Part shown: positions 7,501 through 13,104 of the stretch, in pieces
Layout of the letters: every line of letters begins with the position of its first letter
Numbering within the stretch: the first letter of the stretch is position 1
Assembly (NCBI GenBank): GCA_963829835.1
Contig: CAWHKC010000004.1
Coordinates: 2,666,001 to 2,730,000 of the forward strand
DNA length: 64,000 bases
Source of the DNA: Berkiella sp963829835
GTDB taxonomy: Bacteria; Pseudomonadota; Gammaproteobacteria; Berkiellales; Berkiellaceae
Direction of reading: 5' to 3'
The notes under the pieces: generated by a model
What the model saw: only the letters and a program-made list of their open reading frames with translations
Told to the model about the DNA's origin: nothing
The model's database searches: none
Program-made: the position numbers and the translations under genes

Positions 7501-9479
7501 ATGAAGGAAGGTTGAGAGATTTAACTCTTGAACAAGGCAGGAGAGAGGAAGCACGAAAAACCCCAGAAACACCTAAACCAGGCTCTCAGGAAGGACCTAA
7601 GCCAGAGGGGCCTGGAGCATCAGGATCTAACCCTGCTTTGCAAGGAATGATGGGACAACTCCCGCAACCGGTGCAGGATGTTATTAATAAGTTATCACAG
7701 GATGTGCAGAAACAAATCAATGATAAATTGGATCAGGTACAGAAATCTCAACTTGGAGGACCGCAGCCTGATAAGCCTGGTGCGCAACCTGGTTCACCGC
7801 AACCGACTCAATCTGGATTACCGCAGCAATTCCAGGATGTCTTAAAGCAATTGCCGCCTGAAGTTCAGCAGTTGATTAACAATGCAATGAATCCGCCAAA
7901 ATCTGAATTAAAGGGTCCAAAACCTGAACTCAATCCTGAACAACAAGCTCAGCAAAAGCAGCTAGAACAGAAGCAAGCTGAAGAGAAAGAGAAGTTAGCA
8001 CAGGATCAGGCTAAAGAAAGACAGCAAAATGATGCTAAGCCACAACCAGAAAATAAAGCTCACTTAGAACAGAAACAGGCTCTAGAGAAAGAACAACTGC
8101 AGCAGAAACAGGCTCTAGAGAAACAACAACTGGAAGAGAAACAAATTCTAGAGCAAAAGCAAATTGAAGAGAAAAAGCAAATTGAAGAGAAGCAGCCTCA
8201 AGAGAAAAAAGCAATTGAAGACAAACAAATTCAAGAGAAGCAAGCTCAAGAGAAACAACAAATTGAAGCTAAGCAGGCTCAAGAAAAAACTCACGTTGAT
8301 GAGAAACAAGCCCAAGAGAAAAAGCAACTTGAAGAGAAACAAGTCCAAGAGAAAAAGCAAGTTGAGGATAAGCAACCTCAAGAGAAAAAAGCACTTGAAG
8401 ATAAACAACTTCAAGATAAAAAAGCACTTGAAGATAAACAACTTCAAGAGAAACAAGCTCTAGAGCAAAAACAAATTCAAGAAAAGCAACCTCAAGAGCA
8501 AAAACAGCTTCAAGAAAAGCAGGCTCTAGAGAAAAAACAACTTGAAGAAAAGCAGGCACAAGAGCAAAAACAAAATCAAGATAAGCCGCTACAAGAGAAA
8601 CAGCAGGTTGAAGCTAAGCAGAACCTTGAGAAACAGCAGCAGCAACAGAAGCAACAACAACAAGTTCAACAGCAGCAGCTGCAGCAGGAACAACAGCGGG
8701 CGCAACAGCAGCAACAGCAGCAGCAACAAAAGGTGCAGACTGAAGCGCGTCAAAAATTAGAAGTGCAGCAGAAAAATGATATGCAAAGATTGAAGGAAGT
8801 TCAGGAGAAGCAAAAGAATGAGTTAGATAAAAAACTAAAAGATGGTCCTGAAAAACAGAAAAAAATGCAAGAGATGCAGAAGAAGCATGAAGAGCAAATA
8901 AAGAAAAAACAAGAGCATCATAAGAAGGAATTGGAAGGACAAAAGAAAAAACATGATATGAAAAATAAGGATATGAATAAAACGCATAAAAAAGACAATA
9001 AAAAAATGGATAAACAACATAAGAAAGACAACAAGAAAATGGATAAGCAACATAAGAAGGAATCAAAGCCCAAGGCAAAAGCCGGAGACAAAGCCAAAGC
9101 CGCTAATAAAAGTGGGAAAAAGGCTGCTTCGGCTAAAGACAATATGATGAAGAAATTAGGAAAAGCCGGAAAGAAGTGTGGCAAAGAAACGAAAAAAACG
9201 GAAAAAGCTGGCAGCAAAAATGGCGAAATGAAGAAAGGCGGTGGCAAAGGGAAAGGCATGACTCCTGGTAAAGATAAAGCCGCTGGTGCTGGTGATAAAC
9301 TTAAGGCTCTTGCTAAAAAAGTTAAATCAGGTATTAGTAAAATGGCTAAAGGAGTTGGCGAGATTGGCTCGATGGCTGCAGATATGGGGAAAAAAATGGG
9401 AGATGATGCAAAAGAACATGCTCAGGTAGGTAAGGAGGCTAAGGCTAAACAAGGGCCTAAACCTAAAAGGGGTAAATGA
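1554..9479 (+). CDS. Giant coiled-coil candidate Dot/Icm effector with histone-like basic tail
   Basis: The protein has 2641 residues and an intact frame, with a strong ribosome site (GAGGAG) before the ATG. Order of parts: a Gly/Ser-rich N-terminus (1-60); long coiled coil (about 90-1130); a module with hydrophobic helix ELLGEMIAWLLLMLASLF (about 1180); more coiled coil; a second copy of the module (helix about 1700); a Pro/Gln-rich linker (about 1990-2130); 11-residue Lys/Gln/Glu repeats (about 2167-2363); a polyglutamine stretch (to about 2395); and a basic Lys/Ala/Gly tail (about 2440-2641) resembling the tail of histone H1. There is no signal peptide. Position after icmO and a leader shared with another candidate effector suggest secretion by Dot/Icm. 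Function is unknown. A structural or surface role is an alternative. Confidence 0.85.
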   Translation: MTTEGGGKGSGTTGTGSGEGPEQPKKSGVLGKVTGALKKGAGIVIDGGKALAEKRGETEFAPEGTPESKEKKKKVVRINSPIVQVMSPEQQAELKKKSQSSFKPEVALQRANDLLEVSVREWDSSKYKIGDAIDERRKALQIQQSDLVKKIAEIKDLTAEYNKEKSPEKKEGILKQIETIDTDLTAKAKKLDKEKEKSNKEAEQREKQNQERAKAEAKEQERQAKYQQSLRLQQERTQELRISKAQQEMPKDPDGILEGAEARLNVVNSQLLNRFKGSGAIGKEQGRLISEQMALVEGIKKINEKRRESGSEQKEKEKEILAIGLKLKEMEVKNTPAPEVKAPQTPPPKVEATKAQTTKPTIPYIRTGNTAKGEVDAWAKKVEEKVKGKSSSSETQKLLTEARAIQQQFASQMKEFADKSKALEAEKANPGPDFAQRVDAHNKATDLAIQKNREIRDKFDVRVSANVQADQHLETFKSLESKELELQKKAKDSGAPPELSTPQKESEVLNREFLAQVERMRGIDPVKRTDHQKALDEINAPIKKQIEDKRAQLKQLEEAIIKHVQLKEQEQKVLESKGKDADKTKEEQGKLATAISQQEAQIKERQLQYNAQAISKGIDTSMTLLQEAKESIDKQLAHADEKLGEIDKEIKTLETEHKTLTEQISADKDAQVKVKKDLDEVNQGIVRVTGEKDAEQTKANQFVQQSKELNAQQKAEITAKGELQRKIGAKQGEINTFESQIRTQNSQIDKLKKEKPPASASPDQITAFEKAQQEKIAPLQDKLKQDNDKLAGLTTELENDKKTLEKHDNKIIELDAKIQKVNANAKTAKDSVLKHEDTLKSLGIQRDNLMRRDDELGKEISKNEAKLVENNARHKKLDEDKKPYEDLKKLLDQEKQLLVEKGKLLPDIEQRQQVIRKNIESAQQLNNENITLDKEIGTLKQANEGLTSQNSQDQVKIQQVEQELINLDKKNSKSAFKNPHTDETTKEYQDFEKERQRLIDLKTKEKATLSMNIDIRKGEIDKNNKEIDTKTSQFNTNADKFQVLDAKIKSDQGELGVKQKELKDVEGKLDGVKKESTELKEKLGATDPELKEQAKKDKEVKAQTDGGPKPEGSTSDAPKTEKSQEQKDADAASLKAKEEAKLAGEEEYGPDKAGRIPEAGEIAKDTVDQIPQMGNKDGPELLGEMIAWLLLMLASLFAEGVNAARRKVALNDFENMAPQLKDMGNLVEDKKKVDKEISDLEGKKLRTPGDDEKLGELKEKSQGMQYGLDAYERHLQNVANAKFARGDKRLEQANKTLAESRPIKEQAEKNLELATKAKEAAEKKLKDDPKNTAAQTDLKGANNQIEYAQKIIKEETAKIDQANDDIKKVEASKAKLKKQLDELSTKQLGKNPQGSLGLDGDNPPSGTPGDTPPKSDVQKEQESELFKAETKPIVDEILKVTPPEMKDAKDVADEVALSNKESFNLEKEVDAIQKQIDAEEVELANHEQALPQMQQGFDAAKKDHDEFKVKVLATTDKDQKKDMESQLKGMEKSLGEKQEALQKIKKRIEDIKTNKPQLEQLKVMKKDEKALVDEVRALKQDVRDQKGVVDDLKKNPTDENKAKLKDAEDLLGKKEADLKAKEDALKSKKDDSADAKVKLGKTDPGMQKQVDDQKLVGKEPAMREKDKPTGKLNAIPEPGSASKSMLDDMPSVSDSKDGAELLGQMIAWLLLMLASLFADGVNKIRTNRAENDLTNMEPMLKDMAHLKDKEQALIKDIDEFKAKNADKIGIKDSKEQKELAGMEEKLKGYQEGLKEYDEHIKNIAGVKGERNQNNIKEADIKIEGATLKQTNAQRQLDEAKARQAEISGKLGKPEFKDQQAGLQKELAQAKTAETAAQKNLDEAKKELNSATKERDLAVAKSTKLEGQEARIGLGTQDQKQMKGSVGLGDNTSAGTTQPGGQQPLSEHQQKMAKISDEDLKKEIGDLKNKGVSDQVGTKTPSPDEGRLRDLTLEQGRREEARKTPETPKPGSQEGPKPEGPGASGSNPALQGMMGQLPQPVQDVINKLSQDVQKQINDKLDQVQKSQLGGPQPDKPGAQPGSPQPTQSGLPQQFQDVLKQLPPEVQQLINNAMNPPKSELKGPKPELNPEQQAQQKQLEQKQAEEKEKLAQDQAKERQQNDAKPQPENKAHLEQKQALEKEQLQQKQALEKQQLEEKQILEQKQIEEKKQIEEKQPQEKKAIEDKQIQEKQAQEKQQIEAKQAQEKTHVDEKQAQEKKQLEEKQVQEKKQVEDKQPQEKKALEDKQLQDKKALEDKQLQEKQALEQKQIQEKQPQEQKQLQEKQALEKKQLEEKQAQEQKQNQDKPLQEKQQVEAKQNLEKQQQQQKQQQQVQQQQLQQEQQRAQQQQQQQQQKVQTEARQKLEVQQKNDMQRLKEVQEKQKNELDKKLKDGPEKQKKMQEMQKKHEEQIKKKQEHHKKELEGQKKKHDMKNKDMNKTHKKDNKKMDKQHKKDNKKMDKQHKKESKPKAKAGDKAKAANKSGKKAASAKDNMMKKLGKAGKKCGKETKKTEKAGSKNGEMKKGGGKGKGMTPGKDKAAGAGDKLKALAKKVKSGISKMAKGVGEIGSMAADMGKKMGDDAKEHAQVGKEAKAKQGPKPKRGK
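4987..5760 (+). other. Hydrophobic-helix/coiled-coil module, copy A (within the 2641-aa protein)
   Basis: Residues about 1145-1402. The module begins EYGPDKAG and IPEAGEIAKDTV, passes MGNKDGPELLGEMIAW into an 18-residue hydrophobic run, then NMAPQLKDM and LDAYERHLQNVANAKFA. It continues as coiled coil and ends at GSLGLDGDN. The same order of landmarks is seen in copy B (6556-7344) and in the 585-residue protein (51469-52150). Confidence 0.8.
6556..7344 (+). other. Hydrophobic-helix/coiled-coil module, copy B (within the 2641-aa protein)
   Basis: Residues about 1668-1930. It repeats the copy A order: IPEPGSASKSM, then GAELLGQMIAWLLLMLASLF, then NMEPMLKDMAHL, LKEYDEHIKNIAG, coiled coil, and GSVGLGDN at the end. 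The hydrophobic helix is almost identical to copy A while the coiled-coil part has diverged. This argues for an old internal duplication with constraint on the helix. Confidence 0.8.
8053..8640 (+). repeat. Tandem 33-bp (11-residue) repeats encoding Lys/Gln/Glu hendecads
   Basis: The protein reads as repeated 11-mers such as EKKQLEEKQVQ, EKKQVEDKQPQ, EKKALEDKQLQ and DKKALEDKQLQ, so the DNA has a 33-bp period with point differences. Eleven-residue periodicity is typical of hendecad coiled coils or extended single helices. A CAG/CAA-rich polyglutamine stretch follows (about 8634-8736). Long shadow frames on both strands here come from the repeat, not from other genes. Confidence 0.85.
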
Positions 9480-9761
9480 GGGCGGACATCCTTCTACGCT
9501 CAGAAGCTTCGTAGGACACGCAGGGTGTGCCCCTACATACAACATACAATAGAAAAGATCCGATTTATCATCATTTACATGCATTTCATCGCTTTCCCCG
9601 CCACTTTCCCTTTAACCTACTGTAAAATAAACAATTAGCCCCCATATTCTCTACATGTACATGCACATTAAGATAAATAGCTAACTTGACTTTTTAACAG
9701 TGATATGGTTAAATGTGCGTAACAAAAAAATTATTATTAGTAGTCGTTCCCAGGAGGAAGC
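9480..9761. other. Intergenic region with repeat element
   Basis: No gene is seen. An imperfect palindromic stretch at 9489-9535 contains CTACGCTCAGAAGCTTCG, a relative of the CTACGCTAAGA-GCTTCG elements at 26255, 27862 and 28018, followed by ACACGCAGGGTGTGCCC, which can fold. A TTTTAAC...GTTAAA inverted repeat (about 9691-9712) lies in the presumed promoter region of the next gene. AGGAGG lies just before its ATG. Confidence 0.5.
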
Positions 9762-10649
9762 ATGGCAGTTGATGGTCCAGTACGAGCACCCGAATTAAGT
9801 GCATATAACAATTTTGCGCAACAGCGTAAAGAAGAAGAAGAAAAAGCTAAAAAAGATGCATGGAAGAAAGAACTTAAACGTCGCAGAAAAGTCACCGAAG
9901 ATCGAATGGATCAACGTCGAGCTGTTTTTGGCTATAGCGGCAATCCCGGTATGGCTCAAGATAATGACCCCAGTATTGCCAGCAAAATGAGACATATGGG
10001 TTCGATGGATCCAAACGTATTAGCTGGTGAAATTATTGCGCTTTTCATTATTCAATTTTTCCAATCGATTTTTCAAACGCAATACTTGATCCAAAAACGT
10101 GAATACAACGATGCTTTGGCATTAGATGAAGAAAAAGAATTTCGTATTGCGAGTGGTTTAGCAAAAGATGATGATATTCGAGTTGCTTATCAACCTTTAC
10201 GTAAAGTAGAAAGAGGAACCCCTATTTTTAAAGCAGATGGAACCCAAGAAGTATTTAATGGCAAACCATTATTTAATGCAAAAACTACCGTAAAGACGAA
10301 TCCTGATGGTACGTTTGAATATCCAGCTATCTATCCAGTGGATGGTGCTGGTAATGTTGACTACAACCAAGAGCCTAATACCGATGGGACAGCTGATAGA
10401 CACTCCATTCGCGCCAACGGTTATGTGCCGATTGAAGATTGGCAAGAATCACATGAGATCCAATGGTTGTGGTTCCAGAAAGAAATGTCTGGTTCAGGTG
10501 GTTTCAATGCAGAACAAAGAAGCAAGCTTGGAATCTCTATTGAACAAGGAAAAAATAAGGCCAAGAATGAAGGACCGGATTCTGCTCAACAGTTCGCGGT
10601 ACGTCCTGGACAGGGACCAGCGCCAACACCAACACCAAAACATAAATAA
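9762..10649 (+). CDS. Unknown protein with a reduced form of the hydrophobic module
   Basis: The protein has 295 residues with an AGGAGG ribosome site. The N-terminus is a charged helix (KEEEEKAKKDAWKKELKRRR, about 22-42). It is followed by MGSMDPNVLAGEIIALFIIQ and FFQSIF (about 79-106), which matches the layout of the module helix in the 2641-residue protein (MG-x-x-D...L-GE-x-IA). The C-terminal half is polar and ends in a Pro/Thr-rich tail, GPAPTPTPKHK. There is no signal peptide. One hydrophobic helix could insert in a membrane or pack against the other module proteins. It has its own upstream region and a terminator behind it. I do not recognise the family. Confidence 0.75.
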   Translation: MAVDGPVRAPELSAYNNFAQQRKEEEEKAKKDAWKKELKRRRKVTEDRMDQRRAVFGYSGNPGMAQDNDPSIASKMRHMGSMDPNVLAGEIIALFIIQFFQSIFQTQYLIQKREYNDALALDEEKEFRIASGLAKDDDIRVAYQPLRKVERGTPIFKADGTQEVFNGKPLFNAKTTVKTNPDGTFEYPAIYPVDGAGNVDYNQEPNTDGTADRHSIRANGYVPIEDWQESHEIQWLWFQKEMSGSGGFNAEQRSKLGISIEQGKNKAKNEGPDSAQQFAVRPGQGPAPTPTPKHK

Positions 10650-10662
10650 TAAAAAAGCTCTA

Positions 10663-10692
10663 AAAAAGCCGCGTAACAGCGGCTTTTTTTTG
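10663..10692 (+). terminator. Rho-independent terminator
   Basis: The stem AAAAGCCGC / GCGGCTTTT with loop GTAACA is followed by a run of T. It lies 14 bp after the stop of the 295-residue gene. Confidence 0.9.
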
Positions 10693-10698
10693 CCTATT

Positions 10699-10772
10699 GC
10701 CTACGTGCCTCGACTTGTTCGCGGCATCCAGCTTTAAGAAGGGATACCGCGGACAAGCCGCGGTACGTAGGC
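10699..10772. repeat. Palindromic repeat (CCGCGG family), copy 1
   Basis: The left arm GCCTACGTGCC...TTGTTCGCGGCATCC pairs imperfectly with the right arm GGATACCGCGGACAAGC...GTACGTAGGC. The same arms recur at 46470-46532, and a degraded trace lies at 56022-56064. It sits between convergent genes. Confidence 0.8.
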
Positions 10773-10779
10773 GCAGGAG

Positions 10780-11994
10780 TTATTCGGGTGTACTTGCAAA
10801 ATAATTGGTCATATCTTTAAGCAAATCGTGCATCAAATCTTGATTAAACCCCTGGCGGATAATGATTCTAGAGGCTAATTCATCCGAGCAAGGATGGGGC
10901 AATCTAAAGGTGGGCAGATGCCAGCCATTGGCTTCTAAATAGGAAGCAAGGGCTGCTAAATTGTGTTCAGGACTGGATTTGTTCAATGTGAAGATAATAC
11001 CGGGTAGGGAAGGGATCTTGTTTGGTGTAATTACTTTTATTTGTTCAAACTTTTTAAATTCGACGACTAATTGCGCTGCCATTTCAAATAATTGTTTCAC
11101 AATGCTTTCATAGCCCTCTTTTTTAAGAGCTTTAATATAATAGGATTGCGTGAAAAGATGGGATGCAGAATGGGAAAATTGAATGGGATATCTTTTAATG
11201 GATTTTCCTAAATAATGACTTTCATGCGCCAAATCTTCAGAGGATATTTCATTTTTAACGCATAACCACCCCAAACTGGGGTAGACCATGCCAAACTTAT
11301 GACTTGATACATTAATGCTCATCACATGCTCTAAGCGAAAATCCCAAATCAATTCAGGATGAGAAAAGGGAGCAATAAAGCCGCCACTTGCCGCATCCAC
11401 ATGAATGGGTATAAAAATATTATTTTCAAGCCGAAATTGTTGCAGCAGTGTATTGAGTTTTTCAATATCATCAAATAAAAGCGTTGTGGTTGCGCCTAGC
11501 GTGCAAGCAATTCCTATGGTATTGGCATCGATTTGGCTAATAATTTGATTAACATCGAGGTTAAGGTTTTGTTTGTGAACAGGAATAAGGCGTAATTCCA
11601 CATCTAAATAGGCAGCTGCTTTGTGTAAAGCAGTATGACCGTTGGTGCCAATAATAAAGTTAGGTTTAGTCGTTGTTGCGGGATTTTTTGAACGCCAATA
11701 ATTTTTCATAAACAACAAAGACATAAAAAGCGCCTCAGAGGAACCCGAGGTGGTGAAATAACGGTAATCATTGTGATTATTGCCATGATATAAATCAAGG
11801 AAAAACCTTCCACATTCTTGTTCAATGGAGATAAATTCAGGATAAGCGCAACTATCCACGGCATTTAAGCTGGCATAATAATTAAAAACCTTTACGGCCT
11901 CTTCAATCATGTGGGTAGTGGAAAAGGTACCTAGATTTTTCTTAGAGCGCATTGCTACATTGATATGCTTGATAAGATCATCGCTTGCCGTCAT
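10780..11994 (-). CDS. Group II PLP-dependent decarboxylase, glutamate decarboxylase-like
   Basis: The 404-residue protein carries the pyridoxal-phosphate fold of GadB-type decarboxylases: TTSGSSEA (81-88), HVDAASGGFIAPF (198-210, with the cofactor-binding Asp200), WDFRLEHVMSINVSSHKFG with the Schiff-base Lys233, and VYPSLGWL. The family removes the alpha-carboxyl of an acidic or aromatic amino acid; the HVDAASGGF and WDFR signatures favour glutamate, giving GABA and consuming a proton. It is shorter than typical GadB (about 466), lacking part of the N-terminus. It is the last gene of the icmV-dotA run, 12 bp after the ATP-grasp gene, with its own ribosome site (TAGGA). The substrate is not proven. 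Confidence 0.8.
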   Translation of the reverse strand: MTASDDLIKHINVAMRSKKNLGTFSTTHMIEEAVKVFNYYASLNAVDSCAYPEFISIEQECGRFFLDLYHGNNHNDYRYFTTSGSSEALFMSLLFMKNYWRSKNPATTTKPNFIIGTNGHTALHKAAAYLDVELRLIPVHKQNLNLDVNQIISQIDANTIGIACTLGATTTLLFDDIEKLNTLLQQFRLENNIFIPIHVDAASGGFIAPFSHPELIWDFRLEHVMSINVSSHKFGMVYPSLGWLCVKNEISSEDLAHESHYLGKSIKRYPIQFSHSASHLFTQSYYIKALKKEGYESIVKQLFEMAAQLVVEFKKFEQIKVITPNKIPSLPGIIFTLNKSSPEHNLAALASYLEANGWHLPTFRLPHPCSDELASRIIIRQGFNQDLMHDLLKDMTNYFASTPE

Positions 11995-12006
11995 TTTGAG
12001 TTGATC

Positions 12007-13086
12007 CTAGGTAAATATGAAGAGTTGATAACAAACAAAAAGAATAATAAGGATAAACAAGAATCGCAAAACGATCGTTATATATTTATTACTTAAGCGT
12101 TGATAAAGATAAGAAAAGAAATTTTTCTGTATTATTTTTTTAATGACAATTAAGCTGACTCTCGTTGGGATGCCATTGACGGTATTTTCATGGATTGAAA
12201 TATCAGGACTTGCATTTGCTTCAATAATAAAACCTTTTGTTTGATTATAAGGGATACTAATATCGGTGCAGATAAAATCTAATCCAACAATATTTAAGTT
12301 AAGCTCTTTAGCCGCACGACTTGCTAAATCGGCATTTTCTTTGCAAATTTTCTTAACATCTAGTCCTATAAAAGTTCCACCCCAAGTTGAATTACAGATA
12401 TATCGAATAGGAATTCTTTCCTGGGGTTTTGGAACATAATCAGCATTGATGCCAAGTTCATCAAATATAATCTCAGTTTCAGTCATAATCTTAATCTTAC
12501 CAAGTGGTAAGATCTTGTTATGTTTTTCACGATTATTGTTTTCTATATCAATCAGCTGTGTGATTGAATGTTGACCATCGCCAATCACATGAGCCGGGAT
12601 TCGCTCGACAAGACCAATAACTTTACCATACAAGACTAAGATACGATAAGATCGTAGTCCTGGTTGATATTCCTCTATGCTTAAGCAGTCATACCGTTGT
12701 AAGGCATCTTTAATGACTTTGTGTAACATTTCAGTGTTTTTAATATTGCATGTTACATCCCATCCACAAGCCGAGTCCCATGTGGGTTTAACGACCAGTG
12801 GAAAGCTCATTTTACTTAAATCAAGTTGATTATTATCATAGTCACTTTTAGTAAAGCCTGTCGCATTAGGAACAGGGATCCCTGCCTTATTAAGAAGTCG
12901 GTTTGTGCAATATTTATTGCTTGCGATGCTAAAACTGGCAATATCATTTATGGGTGTATGAGATCCTCTGAAATTGAAAACTTTGTTTCTCATTTTGAAA
13001 TAAAAACCATAGAATTCCTCAACTTCAACAGCCTCTAAATGACATTCTAAGGCTGCTTTAAAGTAGAGGTCACAACTTTTTGCCAT
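12007..13086 (-). CDS. ATP-grasp ligase with a C-terminal membrane anchor
   Basis: The 359-residue protein shows an ATP-grasp fold: NKYCTNRLLNKAGIPVPNAT (lid and entry helix, about 77-96), FPLVVKPTWDSACGWDV, SIEEYQPG, and the metal-binding C-terminal part GLDFICTD...KGFIIEANASPDI. It most resembles the ligase domain of cyanophycin synthetase or GshF-type enzymes, which join a carboxylate to an amine using ATP. The last ~24 residues form one hydrophobic helix, so the enzyme is probably tail-anchored in the inner membrane. AAGGGA precedes the ATG. It lies 18 bp after dotA2 and 12 bp before the decarboxylase, in one apparent operon. The substrates are unknown; a product from glutamate or GABA is a guess. 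Confidence 0.75.
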   Translation of the reverse strand: MAKSCDLYFKAALECHLEAVEVEEFYGFYFKMRNKVFNFRGSHTPINDIASFSIASNKYCTNRLLNKAGIPVPNATGFTKSDYDNNQLDLSKMSFPLVVKPTWDSACGWDVTCNIKNTEMLHKVIKDALQRYDCLSIEEYQPGLRSYRILVLYGKVIGLVERIPAHVIGDGQHSITQLIDIENNNREKHNKILPLGKIKIMTETEIIFDELGINADYVPKPQERIPIRYICNSTWGGTFIGLDVKKICKENADLASRAAKELNLNIVGLDFICTDISIPYNQTKGFIIEANASPDISIHENTVNGIPTRVSLIVIKKIIQKNFFSYLYQRLSNKYITIVLRFLFILIILFVCYQLFIFT

Positions 13087-13104
13087 AATAATAATCCCTT
13101 AAGA

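Noticed and set aside
8053..8736. Tandem DNA repeats resembling an array
   Set aside because: There are no constant repeats with unique spacers; the 33-bp period is in frame with the giant protein, so this is not CRISPR.
8148..9259. Several long leucine- or serine-rich frames on the minus strand and in another plus frame
   Set aside because: They are shadows of the Lys/Gln/Glu repeats in the 2641-residue gene and have no ribosome sites or family signs.
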